Source of the DNA: Ottelia alismoides
Taxonomy: Eukaryota > Streptophyta > Magnoliopsida > Alismatales > Hydrocharitaceae
Length of the DNA: 64,000 nucleotides
Assembly: GCA_037367405.1 (NCBI GenBank)
Contig: JAZKJV010010129.1
Coordinates: forward strand, 1-64,000
Reading direction: 5' to 3'
In this document: in pieces, positions 1 through 11,731 of the stretch
How positions within the stretch are numbered: position 1 is the first letter of the stretch
How the letters are laid out: every line of letters starts with the position of its first letter
Program-made: the position numbers and the translations under genes
The notes under the pieces: model-generated
Database searches by the model: none
What the model was told of the DNA's origin: nothing
The model's input: only the letters and a program-made list of their open reading frames with translations

Positions 1-1873
1 TGCCTCGGTCCAGCAACCTCTTTCCTCGAGAAGCGAGGTATTCCCTTCTAAGTTCAAGTGCAACCGGCTCAAGAAGAGGGGGAAGAAGAGAATGGACCAT
101 GGCCAGTGTAGCCATGTATCCTTGGGAGCTCTAGCCAGTGTAGCTGAGTCTCCCGCTGCAAGCTTCATGAGATGGAACATGGATATCAAGCTTTGCTTAT
201 TTGACTATATACACTCCGGTGGGATTATTAAATTTTCAATCCGACTCACCACTTTTTTGGAGTTCTTTTTTTTGCACACATTTTTTTCATGTGCATCTGT
301 ACAACATATCTACATGGTGTAGCATATATACAGGAGTTTTTCCTCTTGAGCTAGTAGACTATCCCTCTTTTGAAGCTTTATTGCAACCCACGGCTTCTGT
401 CTTTAGACTCCATAACCACCAGACCAAGTTGAGACGCACTTCCTTCACTATAAGAAGAAGAGAGGTTCCGCCTAGAAGTACTACCCTCATATGCTACCCC
501 AAGCCAAAGGAAACTGCCTCCTCACCACCTCATCCCAAGAGAGCTATGTGTAAAGTGCTGGTGCAAGTAAAGCCATTGTCTCTGAGAGTCATGCGTGTGT
601 TGTTAAGTGCTCTACTTAGGCTCATCAAGATGACATATGATCATAGCCTAGTGGACTCAAAGAATTAAGTCCCAATGGACCTGAAAAGTCTCAATCCTAA
701 GCCCTATAAGGTTCCTCTTATTATTAGGTGGATTAAGGTCTTAAACCAAGCTCCATTTGTCAATTTAATTCCAGGCCAGTTTAAACGTCAACTATGATTT
801 AGAAAAACTGTGCAAGTATTTACAAAGATGTTATTTACAAAGATGCAATTTACAAATATTTACACATGTGCAAAATTTTTGAAAAATGTTTGAAAACATG
901 GATGTATGCATGAATGCGAAGTTTTGCAAAATATTTACAAGAATTTACACCAGGTTTTTGCAAACTTTTTATCTTTCAAACATTTTACAAAAATTTTATA
1001 TTATATACATAATTTTGATATGAAGATACTTACAAGCTATTTACACAAAAAGATTTTACAATCATTTGTACAAAAATAATTTTTATACATAAATAGGTAT
1101 GTGCAAGATGAATTTTATATACAAGGGAAATTTTTAAATTTTTATAGATTTTTAGCCATTTTTATTTATAAACACACACACACACAAAGTACGAGTTATG
1201 GCTAAAGTATGAGTTATGGCTAAAGTATATAGGTATCTACATGGGTTAAATAAATAGGTTTATATGCATATGTACATGGTATATATACAAGGTGGGAAAT
1301 GATTTTTTTTATTTTTATTTTTATTTTTCTGATTTTTATTTTATTTATTTTCACAGTAAAATATGGAGTATGAGTCCCAATTTTATGGGTTTTCTTTTTA
1401 AGTCTTTTTCAATAACAAACAACGCCTAACAAATTTTTCGATCTCCTAATAATTTTAAGTCCAAAACAGGGGGAGAAGTCGAAAAAGTTGATGCACGATC
1501 AAACATGATGATGCATGCGGAGTAAGAAATACGTACCTGACTCCAGCTCTCTACATGCAGGGATGATCCGTGCATAAATTGAAAGACAAGAATAAAACTA
1601 CCTATATGATGCTAGAAGAAAACGGTCTTAGACGAAGCAATTTCTACACGAGAAGAACAATAGCTAGCCAATCAGACCAATTTTTCTTATGATTTAATTA
1701 ATAAGGTCCAATTAACGATCTATAGATGCAGGCAGATAATTAGGGTTGTGCCTTAATTAATTACGTCACAATCAATGAAATTCCCAAGTCCATGGGCCAA
1801 ATCTTTCGAGAAACAAAATGAAATAAAATGCAATAAAACAAAACCGACGAAAATCGCGGTGAGGTCCCCCGAT
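1..1873 (-). mobile_element. Truncated internal region of an Athila-like element (copy III)
   Basis: This stretch aligns by eye, with few differences, to 15614-17577, the internal region of the deleted element further right. It lacks about 107 bp present there at 17282-17389. In retroelement sense (minus) it runs from a leader-type segment (about 1380-1873) through an AT-rich stretch full of ATTTACA words (about 800-1370) into a 3' region (1-670). No domain of gag or pol is visible. A plus-strand ORF begins at 92, but it is antisense to the element and frameshifted relative to its copy at 15705. The PPT and LTR expected further left lie outside the window. The element identity is inferred from the matching copy that sits between two recognisable LTRs. 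Confidence 0.75.
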
Positions 1874-1898
1874 TGGACGAAAACCGACGAAAATTGAC
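1841..1898. other. Illegitimate junction between leader sequence and broken integrase
   Basis: Sequence matching the leader (to about 1873) meets sequence encoding the integrase core (from about 1899 on the minus strand). The 14-mer AAACCGACGAAAAT occurs at 1841-1854 and again at 1881-1894, separated by the end of the leader homology. A short templated copy at a breakpoint is what end joining with template switching leaves behind. The integrase, envelope-like region, 3' LTR and neighbouring LTR that should lie here are missing. Confidence 0.65.
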
Positions 1899-2330
1899 GA
1901 AATCGATGCCCCATGCGTCAAAAACCTCAAAGAAGTGTATAGGCTGCATCGGCATCATATCACGCTGTCCACAAGTGCCCATCCTATGACAGTCAGTACA
2001 CCTCTTCACGAACTCATCAGATTCCTTAAAGAAAGTAGGCCACCATAGGCCGAATTGGAGCACTTTCTGTGCCGTTCTCCTCCCTGAGTGATGTCCTCCT
2101 GCCTCAAGCTTGTGACAGTAAGTGAGGACGCTGTGGTGCTCCTCCTGAGGAATGCACCTACGCTAGATATACTATCCCCTCCCTCGTGGTAAAGGACGAG
2201 ATCCTCCCAATGGTAAAACTTGGCATTCGCGAGGAAGGTCTCAAGTTCTCCTGCCTGGGCCAATCTTGTGGAACTTTCTTGGCGACAAGATAGTTCACAA
2301 TATCGACATACCATAGGAGCGAGGCGATAT
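1899..2330 (-). pseudogene. Integrase N-terminal part, Athila-like, truncated
   Basis: Integrase inserts the retroelement cDNA into chromosomes. On the minus strand one frame (from 2314) carries a segment with VDIVNYL, which precedes the zinc finger in Athila-type integrases. A second frame (from 2063) continues with FGLWWPTFF, the CTDCH cysteines and FDAWGIDF at the start of the catalytic core. After GIDF the family match stops at the junction near 1898, so most of the DDE core and the whole C-terminal domain are absent. The two frames differ, so at least one indel has occurred. It follows the RNase H domain in the usual RT-RH-IN order of gypsy elements. It cannot be functional. Confidence 0.85.
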
Positions 2331-2373
2331 CGAGGATCGCCTCGTCTGGGAAGGTCTCACAAATAGGCTCAGT

Positions 2374-2845
2374 CTACTCAGAATCCTCAAGATACTCCAA
2401 TCGGGAAAGATGATCTGCCACCACATTCTTGACTCTAGGCTTATCCTTAATCTCTGTATCAAACTCCTGGAGTAGAAGGATCCATCTGGTCAATCTAGCT
2501 TTGGCTTCCTTCTTTGCTATGAGGTACCTGATGGCAGTATGATCAGTGTAAATGGTCACTCTAGATCAGTGATGTAAGATCTGAACTTATCTAGGGCAAA
2601 AACTATGGCTAGCATCTCCTTCTCAGTGACCGTATAGTTCCGTTGTGCGACATCCAATGTACGGCTAGCGTAGTGAATAGCAAATGGGACTCCATCCCTC
2701 CTCTGTCCCAGCACGGCCCCCACGGCAAAATCGGAGGCGTCCGTCATGATTTCGAATGGGAGAGACCAATCGAGTGGCTGGAGAACATGAGCCTCTATAA
2801 CACAGCTCTTTGAGAGTCTCAAACGACGATAGACACTTATCATCT
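2374..2845 (-). pseudogene. RNase H domain of Athila-like pol, frameshifted
   Basis: RNase H degrades the RNA strand of the RNA-DNA hybrid during reverse transcription. The minus strand shows the four acidic motifs in order: TDASDFAVGAVLGQRRDG, TEKEMLAIVFALDKFRSY, then in another frame TDHTAIRYL and [10 protein letters not shown]. The change of frame falls near 2558, where a stop follows ITDLE. The catalytic D, E, D and D are all readable, so the break is a recent-looking indel and not extensive loss. The close match to Athila-type RNase H is recalled from family knowledge, not from a search. Confidence 0.88.
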
Positions 2846-2859
2846 ACAAGGAACTCAGT

Positions 2860-3904
2860 GTCTTTCGTCAGCAGATCAGTCAATGGTCGGGCAATCCTGC
2901 TGAAATCATGAATGGAGAGTCGGTAGAAACTGACGTGCCTCAGAAAAGATCGTAACTGCCGCAAGTTGGATGTGGATTGAGTTTTCTAATGACATTCACC
3001 TTGGCCGGATCCCACCTCCATGCCCCTGTTGGAGATGATGTGGCCAAGCACCGTCCCTTGAGTCACCATTAAGTGACTCTTCTCCCAAGACAATACAAGG
3101 TGAACCTCTATGCATCGCTGAAGGACTCGGTCTAGGCAGTCAAGACAAGAGTCAAATATGTCGCCGCAGACCGAGAAATCATCCATGAAGGACCTCCAAG
3201 AACTCCCCTACCATGTCCGAAAAGATGGACATCATGCATCTCTGGAATGTCGCCGGAGCGTTGCACAATCCAAATGGCATGCGTCTGAAAGCATATGTCC
3301 TGAAGGGACAGGTGAAGGTGGTTTTGTCCTGGTCCTCTGGCACAATGGCCACCTGATTATAGCTGGAGTACCTATCCAAGAAACAATAATGGCTCTTTCC
3401 TGCCAGCCTCTCAATATCTGATCAATAAAGGGCAGGGGGAAATGATCCTTCTTGGTGGCCTGATTCAATCGTCTGTAGTCCACACAGACCCGCCAAGAAG
3501 TGGGTACCCGGGTAGCAATCTCCTCTCCAGACTCGCTGACAACTGTAGCGATGCCCGTCTTCTTGGGCACCACATGCAACGGACTGACCCACTTGCAGTC
3601 GGAGATGGGGTAGATAAAATCAGCGCTCCACCATTTCGAGATCTCCTTCATGACAACATCTCTTAGATTCTGGGTTCAGACGTCGCTGGAACTCACGCGA
3701 TGGCTTTGCCTCATCCTCGAGATAGATATGGTGGGAGCACAGAGCCGGACTTATCCCCTGGAGATCGGCTACACTCCATCCTATCGCCTTGCGGTTCTTT
3801 TCAAGAACCCCCATCAGACGAGATTCTTGCTCTCCAGTCAAATCAGCAGAGATAATGACTGGGTACATCTCATGCTCACCCGCAATGAATCTATACTTCA
3901 GCAA
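2860..3904 (-). pseudogene. Reverse transcriptase of Athila-like pol, multiply frameshifted
   Basis: This is the reverse transcriptase that copies the element RNA into DNA. Minus-strand order: a lead-in with IISADLTGEQE and AIGWSVADLQGISP (3620-3904), then CKWVSPLHVVPKK and WRVCVDYRRLNQATKKDHFPLPF (about 3400-3600), then YSSYNQVAI and FRRMPFGLCNAPATFQRCM (3179-3379), then MDDFSVCGDIFDSCLD with the catalytic aspartates (below 3186), then GHIISNRG and a thumb segment to 2860. These pieces lie in at least three switches between two frames, so several indels have accumulated. MDDFSV with a following GD.FD.CL pattern is typical of the Athila branch. PR lies upstream and RNase H downstream, in gypsy order. 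Confidence 0.92.
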
Positions 3905-4439
3905 TGACGGTAGCGGCTTCAGCTCTGGACAAGTAGGTGCTGGCGGATCTGGATTCTAAAGAATCCGAGTGTATGCTGCCAAATCTGCACCGGAGAATGA
4001 GTATTCTCGCTCACAAACTAGATCTGGAGAAGGCTGCTCTGCTAGACTGTCTCTGCTCTGCACGGAATCAACCTCCTCCTCTAGCTGTAGGCTCAGTGGA
4101 AGGTCAGACACGGTGTCAAATCATCGAACTCTGCCTAATCAGTATCTGACTCCGAGGATCTGTATCATACTTACAAAAATTTGTCTCGCGGTCAAGAACC
4201 GGATCTGCTGTCTGAAATGTATCCTGGACCAAGAATGCGCTTTCCAAGCTCTCCTCTGCTGGCGTCTCTGCATCAGCGAACTCTGAAGGTGAGAGGATGG
4301 CATGTGCGACTGGATCTGCCCAAACTGCCTCGTCATCTGAGATTACAAAATCGCAGTCCTGATGGATGTCTCACCCTGCCTCTGTCATCTGCTCTGAATC
4401 TGTTGTCAGCTCTGAGCAAGCTTAATCTCTAGCTCTAGT

Positions 4440-5136
4440 CTCCTCGACCGTCTCTATTTGTATACTCTCGCCCTCGACGCGAAAGTACACCTCCCGCTAT
4501 CATGGTCGGACACTGCCTGGCTGTGGCCAAGAACGGGCGTCCAAAAATGATTGGGGGTATCGGTAACAGACTCAAAGATCTCCATGTCCAACACAACGAA
4601 GTCCACGGGGAATTTCAGGCCCTGAATTGTGAGACAATGTCCTTCAGCAACCCCTCGGCCTCTTGACTGATCGATCAGCAAACTGAAGGACCGTCCTGCT
4701 CTGTTGGAGAGTGCCCAACTCGAAGCGATCGAGAAGGGCTGCCGGAAGTAGGTTGATCGAAGAACTGCTGTCTAATAGAGTGCAGTCGAACCTCTGCTCA
4801 TGAATGTGGCATCTGACATACGTGACTCCTGCATCTGGCCTCTTGGCTGGTAGACGGTTATGTATCGTGAAACAAGTGGCACGAGTAAGCACATGGATCT
4901 CAGACTGATGGTTCCTCCTCTTCCTCCTAACTGTGGTCCTGTCTCTGAGTGATCTCTGGAGTAGAGGGATGTGCTCCAAGCCTCATGAAGAGTCAGCTGG
5001 ATATGGATATGATCTATCATCTGCTGGGTGACCTCTATCTGGTGATCTCTTTTTGGATTTTCTATTTTCTTCCCCTTGGCCATGTGCAGTGCTCGTGGAA
5101 AGGGGATCACGGGGTCCTTCTCAGATGAAGAACTAG
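4440..5136 (-). pseudogene. Gag-pol linker and aspartic protease, Athila-like
   Basis: The protease matures the polyprotein. The minus strand opens with a linker (4772-5136; FPRALHMAKGKK) that resembles the lead-in to Athila proteases. In a second frame (4644-4979) it reads LLDSSSSINLLP, then LQFADRSVKRPRG, and in a third (4454-4681) FPVDFVVLDME, then a degraded stretch where ILGRPFL is expected. The active site normally reads D[ST]GAS or DLGAS. Here the glycine is replaced (DSSSS), so the enzyme would be inactive even without the frameshifts. The reading frame at 5136 matches the frame of the gag-linker sequence at 7789, consistent with the solo LTR between them having inserted into coding sequence. 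Confidence 0.85.
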
Positions 5137-5141
5137 GAGAG
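5137..5141. repeat. Target site duplication GAGAG (partner 7784-7788)
   Basis: The five bases GAGAG stand immediately before the copia LTR start TGTTGGACA and immediately after its end CCTTCA at 7784-7788. Five-base duplications are the usual footprint of LTR-element integration. This fixes both LTR borders. Confidence 0.9.
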
Positions 5142-5174
5142 TGTTGGACACGTGAGCCCACGACGAGCCATTAT

Positions 5175-5191
5175 GCAATAAATGTTATTGC
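5175..5191 (+). other. Conserved terminal hairpin of the copia LTR
   Basis: GCAATAAATGTTATTGC is a 7-bp perfect stem with a 3-base loop, 33 bases inside the LTR start. Equivalent positions are 43864-43880 (perfect), 55473-55489 (one mismatch) and 22762-22778 (degenerate) in the other copies, on the opposite strand. Confidence 0.6.
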
Positions 5192-7215
5192 GAATATCAT
5201 TCCTTGATCTGAAATGAAGAATAAATAATTTGCATAATAGGTCCCTCTGTACAATTAGGGTTATGTACCATGGCTATCTAATGATCATACAGCTGTTGAT
5301 TCAATTATTGAATCATAGAGGTTGGTGCTTGGAGAATATCTAAAGAGTTAGATTGAGGACTCTCAGGCACCGTCAAATGATTGTTAAGAGATGATCTCCA
5401 GCCTGAGTAGGAGATGGCAATCCTTTCTCACATAGGCTGATATCTGGACCGACCTCTTGATGCATGTCCTCTGCATACGAATAGAGATTCGGAGGTGTCA
5501 GATTAGTTAGGTTAATGGGTTGACTTAACGAGATCGAGATAACCCAAGTCCTATGTCGAATGCTGTCACAGCATAGGCACGCTTCCTCTGACCGGAGACA
5601 GATGTGTTACTATATGTCTGAGTGTGTACATTTGGCAGACTAATAGGTTGATGACCTAACCACAAGGGTCTATACATCGGCGCACTGGTGTGCATGTAAG
5701 GGCATATGAGTAATACGATCTCTCAAAGGGATCATACAGGTTCACTACTGAACCGGAAGACATGAGCTCACTCATGAGATATTGGGAAGAATCAAATTCC
5801 GTGCACGGTCCTCTCTCTTGGAAGCTTGACTGAATTTGAAGGTTTGATATATACTTTTGGAAAGTATATGATCAAGACCTAGGTATGATATAATGCTTTT
5901 GGAAAGTATATGATCGATACCAAATCCCAATGATCAAATGAGAAATTATTGATAAAACCCTGAAGAAGATAGTATAAAATTGATCTTGATCTTCGGGTTG
6001 ATCATAGGTCTTCCAGTATGCAGGATGTACAGGTATTGGGAATACCTGAGGGGTGATGTGATCATAAATGATTGTATATCCATGACGCTTCCATTCCGAG
6101 GGAGTGATGAAACAGGTCTGAATTTTAGTGACTCCTTTCAGTAGAGAAGCAATCTGATCTTAGTTCAAGTGTTGGACATTGGTCTGAATGAGATTCAGAT
6201 GCAATGAGAAGATTAGATTTGCGGTCTTGATTTAAACAAGCATCTGTGGGAGGTTCGTAAGATCTAGATTTGAGATGATATCTCTACATCCAAGTCACTA
6301 TACGTGGAACAATACAATCGCCCTGTCCTTATCTCCAAGCATCTACGGAGAAAGCACATTATTCTTGAAGGAGTTCAAGAATAATTCATTTGATGATTTC
6401 TGTATCCAAGCATCCGAGAAAAATGGATAATTAAATATGATTTAATTATCATGAATAATATGAATTTGATTCATATTATAAGAAGAGATATCTAAGATAG
6501 CTAAATGTGATTTAATTATCAAAGATATGAATAACGTGAATATGATTCAGGTTATTTGGGCACATGAGAAAAGAGATCCAAGATGATTAAATGTGATTTA
6601 ATTATCGTGGATATGAATAATGTGGATAACACTATCCATGTTAATCATATATATCTATATATATATGATTTTATAATATATTAGAGAGAGAGAGAAACTA
6701 TGTAAATAGCAATTGTTAATTATTAATGTGAATTGGATTCACTTTAAGTAATTATTGGAAATGTAATATACAAATTAGTTTGGGTTGTGAATTTGATTCA
6801 CATATTTTTTCAACGGCATGATTGAAATATCACAAATTAATTTGGAATTAATTTTGTGGATAATTATGTGATAATAGTTATCACAAATTATTAAGAGATA
6901 TATGATATAATAAAAAGGGAGATAATAAGCCACCATTGATGAGGTGGCGTCACCCATGAAAAAGTTATGGGTAGATGCCCCATTTTAGGAGGCTACATTA
7001 TCTCCATTTTATTATCTTGGTTAATCTCTTAAATAATTTATTTATGTTAAATTTAAAATGTATTGATAATGTTGCATCATATATTTAATTTAATTATAAA
7101 TAAATGTTGTTGGTTTTAACCAACAACAATTATAGCCATTGATTATAACATAGACCAAGCATGGCCGTTGGATCTATGTGTCCCATGGATTGAGATCCAT
7201 TGGATCCCAAACTAG

Positions 7216-7222
7216 TATAAAA
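7216..7222 (+). promoter_or_regulatory. TATA box of copia solo LTR C
   Basis: TATAAAA followed by GGAGGG lies about 2.07 kb into the LTR. TATA-like words occur at the equivalent place in the minus-strand copies at 38368-38375, 53637-53644 and 21053-21061. This places transcription start within the last 570 bp of the LTR. Confidence 0.7.
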
Positions 7223-7788
7223 GGAGGGCTAGCCTAGCCTTCCAAAGTACACCATTAAGAGTTGTACAAGGTTACAACTCTCTCTCTCTCTCATATTCTC
7301 ACCCTCTCTCTTTCTCTCCTCCAAAAGATGGTCGTCCATCTTGTGTTGAGAAAGGAGACTCTCGGCATTCGCCTTCGAGGACTTGAGGATCTCCTTCTTT
7401 GGAGTTGCTTGCTCTAAAGGAAGACGACGGATTTCGCTTGACGAAATTAGGGGATCCAATCGCATGGATCTTCATCGAGGATTGCGGGAGGAACGCGACT
7501 CATCATCGTGCCCGCAAGTGCATCTTCGTGGATCGACTTAAGACAGGAGGATCTCTTGTTTGGGACCTCACGATCTCAACCACGCTTCAAGAGGTATTCC
7601 TTATACTTGTGGTTAGATGAAACGATCCAAGAAGTGTTCTCGTGATCATGTGGTTTCATCTTTAGTTTTAAAAAAAATTTAATTTCCGTCGCATCTAGCG
7701 ACTAGTGCGACTAGTTGCTCCGATTGCATACGATGCGATCGACAAACTTCCGTGATGCGCTTAAGGATTCTCAATATCCTTCAGAGAG

Positions 7789-10437
7789 GGCCTGGCATGC
7801 TCATGAACAACAGAATCCACACAATCATCATCAATCAACACATGTGGATCCGAAAATAACAAACCCTTTCCTTTATTTCCAGATATGTCCTGAGACACAT
7901 GTATAGATGGAAAGACAACATGACTAGCAGAAGTAGAAAATTGTGGCTTCAGTACCACCCTCGGCATGTGACTCGCGGCATCAGTACCGCGCTCTGGCTC
8001 AACAACTATGGTGGCGTCAGTACCCACCTCCTCCATCTGGTGAAATGACGGCCTCAGTACCGTCGGCTGGATCAACATCCATGGTGGCGTCAACACCACC
8101 GTCATCATCTCTCGCGGCGTCAGTACCGCGCTCCTCCTCGCCTGGCGCCCTGGAAGTGGCGTGGTGTCGTCGCTCAGACGAGGCGCCGCCTGCTGGCATC
8201 CTACCGCTCCTAAGTGTAACAAAATCAACATCAAACATGTATGCAGACAAATCACCAAAAGAATCACTATGAGTGGTAATCTCCGTGAACTCTACCTGCT
8301 CAGACTTCCTCTTCAGATTGTTCGGGTTCGGCTCAATCTAGGCAGGAATGGCGGCCTTCCCTCTCATGATCTCCCGCATCTCCTGGCGGAACTCATCCAT
8401 CTCCCGTCTGAAGGTAGCCTGCTGCTCTGTCATGAGATAGGCTAGATCGTCTAAGGCAGGGTTCTCATAGGCTGGCCCATGAGAACCTGACGGGTGGCCT
8501 CGCTGGTGGTGAGGCTGCTGCTGTGGCTGGTGCAGGTGAGAGGGGTACTGCTGGGGATGATACTGCTGAGGCTGCTCTCACCTCCAAGACTGTCCCTGAT
8601 GATAGGGACGAGGTCCATACTGCTGTTGTGGATGGGATGACTGCTGCTGGGAGACTGGGGGCTGCTGGTGCTGCTCTCGCTGATGGCCGTACTGGCCACC
8701 CTGAACTAGAGGCTGCTGCTGGGAACTGGCACCTCCGGCTGACCAACGGAATCCGGGATGGTCTCTTCGGATACCGGGCTGGGGTCGGTCGTACCAAATC
8801 CTGTTGACATCCATCAATGGCTCCGGCTCGTAGGAGGGTGACAGGAGTACTGCCAGGGGCTGATCTGGCTGGTAGACCACCATCCGAATGTCTTGAGATG
8901 GTGGTGACTGGTAGTAAGGCTGCGGCTGCTGGTACGGCTCCGCCTGTACAAGGTGAACCTGTCTAGGCTGACTGGAGCGCTGGGACGAGCTGCCGCTGCT
9001 GCTCGGATCTCCTCGTGACTGAAGACGGGGCTGAGAAGCCGTCTGTGCCTCCTGGAGACACATGACATGTGTCTTCAGATCACTCAGCATCTGTACCATC
9101 TGATCCATCTGAGATATGATCTGGCACTACTTCTTCTCTATCAGCTCCATCCGATCCAGCTTCTCGCTGATGATGCCCATGTCGGCGGCTGTGGACTCGG
9201 CCTGTGCGGCTGCCGCTGATGAAGTGGAAGGACCGGCGTCGGGCGTCCTTGAGTGTAGAGTCGAGTGTGGGACATCACTGTATAGTTCTCAGCCATCTCC
9301 TCGTAGATGGCCAGACCTGATCCTCATCTTTGGCGAAGTAGGAACCGCCACAAGAAGTGTTCACCAGGCCCTGCAGCTCTGGTGTCAACCCGCAGAAGAA
9401 GCTCTGAACTAGGTTCGGCTTCGTGATGTCGTGGTGCGGGCATCTGTCGGTCATCTATCTGAACCTCTCTTATGCCTCGTGAAACTTCTCGTTGGAGAGC
9501 ATGGAAAAGTTGCTGATCAGGGCCCTCGCTGCATTGGTCCGCCCGAGTGGATAGTACTTGTTCAAGTAGTCGGAGCTGCTCCCAGGTGTACACAGATCTC
9601 CCCAAATGCTTCAGCCAGTTGGCTGCTCTGTCGGCCAGGGAGAAGAGGAATGCAATCATCCGGATGGTGTCCTCGTCCACCTGACGATCGTGGATGGTGC
9701 TGCAGATCATCTAAAACTCCTGGAGATGAAGATGGGGCTCCTCAGTGGCGAGCCCGTGGAAGTGGTGTAGGAGCTGAAGTGTGTTCGGGGGGAACTTGAA
9801 GTCCCCCACGATCGCCGGAAGAACCACCCACCGGTGCGTCAGTGTCGATCCGGGGTTGTGCAACTCCCGCATCGGTCTAGGATCTGCTGTCGACTGGTCT
9901 AGCTGAACTGGTTGGTCTGGACCCCTGCGTCCATCGGCTCGCGACTGCTCTCTACTCTTGGAGCCGCTCCATCTCTCTCCTCATCTCCACCATGAAAGCC
10001 CCCTGGTCTCGTATCTGTCTCTGCATCGTCTCAAGGGAGGCTAACATGGTGGTGTTGATCACACCCTCGTCCAGTACGTATGTGGTTGTCTCTGGCCTCT
10101 GACCCTCGGTGCGATCCTCGTTGCTGGCCATGGTCTCTGCAAAGGCAAAAGACCCAAACTCAGGTGCCGAAATATCATCTGCCTGTGGTCTCGCATCTGG
10201 CACTGGTAACTCAGGAATAGAAGAAGGGTGGTCAAGGGGGAACAGGGTGGAATCGAACTCGGGTTCGGAGAACGGGTCTGGGCTCTCACGAACCAACCTA
10301 GATGAGTGGGCTGGAGTGCTGAAAAGCGGTGCAGCCAGAGGCTGCCTAAGGGACCTCCTGCCCATCATCTCGATCTGGCGAGTCTGGAGGATGAGATCTG
10401 GAAACAAACAAGATGAGCAAATAAACCCCGGATTCAC
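7789..10437 (-). pseudogene. gag region of Athila-like element I, frameshifted
   Basis: Gag forms the virus-like particle that packages element RNA. On the minus strand the likely start is the Met at 10437, giving 161 residues with a charged coiled-coil-like end (LASLETMQRQIRDQGAFMVEMRREMERLQE, shown only in part in the sequence). After a stop, the core retrotransposon gag domain is visible around 9324-9850: GLATEEPHLHL, then DEDTIRMIAFLFSLADRAANWL and TWEQL. Next is a Gln/Pro/Ser-rich segment (8451-9108), then DFVTLRSGR near 8200, a motif typical of the Athila/Tat gag-pol linker, then a repeat-rich acidic segment down to 7789. At least three frame changes and several stops make it a pseudogene. 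No zinc knuckle was seen. Confidence 0.87.
7945..8135 (-). repeat. Degenerate 32-37 bp minisatellite inside gag linker
   Basis: The word TCAGTACC (once TCAACACC) recurs at 7949, 7981, 8017, 8054, 8090 and 8120 on the plus strand. The spacings are 32, 36, 37, 36 and 30 bases, and it is usually preceded by GGCG or GGC. In element sense the unit encodes a short acidic Gly-Thr-Asp-Ala motif. The 36-base steps keep the reading frame. Confidence 0.65.
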
Positions 10438-11731
10438 CTACTCCACGCTGAGCTGAAGACCGTAAGAGCTCGGTCAATTATCTTATCGATTTTATTTAGG
10501 TGACCATGTCAGGATATCAGAGCGGTTGCGTGACCTGGTAGGAATCCAATCCGCCAACCAGACTGTCCCGTATAAAAGGCCAGTAGTCTGATCGGGGCTC
10601 GGATGTGGCTCTAGCCTAGTGTGCGGGTCACTCTCTCGCGCAATCAAACCAGACAATGAGGGGGTTGCTCTCCCTAAGACAGATTTTTAGGTGAGATGTC
10701 TTTTAGGGTCAAGTTTGTTTAGCACTCCCAAATTTATAGTTTTTGTTTTTAGGTATTTTTCAGATCAAACAACGCGTAACGATTATTTCGGTTCTCCTGA
10801 TTATTTTAAGTCCAAAATAGGGGGAGAAGACGAAAAAGCCGATGCGCAGGAATCAATGATGCATGCGAGTAAGAAATGCGTACCTGACTCCAGCAGTCTA
10901 AATGCAAAGTGATCCGTGCATAAATAAAAGACAGAATATAAACTACCTATATGATGCATGCAAAAACTGGCCCTAAACAAAGCAGTTCTACTCGTGAAGA
11001 ACAATAGCCGGGTATTCGAGCCTAAGTCCCGAGTCCTATCTTGGGAGCCACTCGGTGTCTGCTACAACAGATCCTGCACGTGCTATATGTGACTCCTCAA
11101 GGCACGTGGACTAGAGCTCAAATAAGCCGGCTTTTTCTTTGTGATTTAATTAATTAAGTCCAATTATCGATCTGTAGGAACAGGCAGATAATTAGGGATT
11201 TAGCCTTAATTAATTACGTCACAATCAAAGAAAATTCCTAAGCTAGGGTTAAAACCGCGTAAATCAAATGAGCAGTTAATAAACGGTCAAAACTCGAAAA
11301 ACCATCGAAAATCTCGGTGAGGTCCCCCGAGCACACCGGTGCTCGGCGAAACAGACCCCGAAATCTACCAAGTGTCCAAGTCTGTCCCTGTGTTATTACA
11401 ATAAAATGGTTTTTGTAGAAAATAAACTACGCTAATTCTACGGATATCCTACGGTTATTTCACGGCTCCCGCGGCTCCCGAACTTCGGCTCCTCCTCCTC
11501 GCGCTCTCCTACGGCTTCGTAGAGAAAGAAGCTCCCTCTGACTCCCGCGGTTGCTCCGACTTCCGAAAAAGCCGCCTCGGTCCTCGAGCCCTCGCAAGAA
11601 ACAGAAACTAAAGTGTCAGTCCATAAAAATATATATAAAAATGAATAAGAGAAAAATATATCTACAAATATCTACAAAAAGTCGCGGAAAAGAAAAACTG
11701 TGAAAAATCGAAAATGAATACTAAGCCGTGC
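10438..11731 (-). mobile_element. 5' leader of Athila-like element I
   Basis: This non-coding stretch lies between the primer binding site and the gag start on the minus strand. It aligns in part with the leader of the neighbouring element (about 16985-17900), for example GGTGAGGTCCCCCGAGCACA at 11311 and its match near 17562, and the segment with CAGGGGGAGAAG-like words. About 10450-10680 is GC-rich with no match elsewhere in the window. No ORF is supported. Confidence 0.75.

Larger units (their letters stand above)
5142..7783 (+). mobile_element. Solo LTR of a Ty1-copia element (copy C), 2642 bp
   Basis: The LTR starts TGTTGGACACG, ends ATATCCTTCA and has perfect flanking GAGAG, with no internal region attached. 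It is therefore a solo LTR left by recombination between two LTRs. It is the same family as the copia LTRs at 20820-22812, 23521-43912 and 53040-55522, but in the opposite orientation. A TATA box lies at 7216-7222. A perfect hairpin (GCAATAA-atg-TTATTGC) lies at 5175-5191. The TCT/CTC run after 7275 is low complexity. It interrupts the Athila-like gag-pol region, so it is younger than that element. The short ORFs inside it are not conserved with the other copies. Confidence 0.92.

Noticed and set aside
8465..9799. Plus-strand and alternate minus-frame ORFs across gag
   Set aside because: They are other-frame readings of the Gln-rich gag segment. The gag core and TLRSGR motif lie in other frames.
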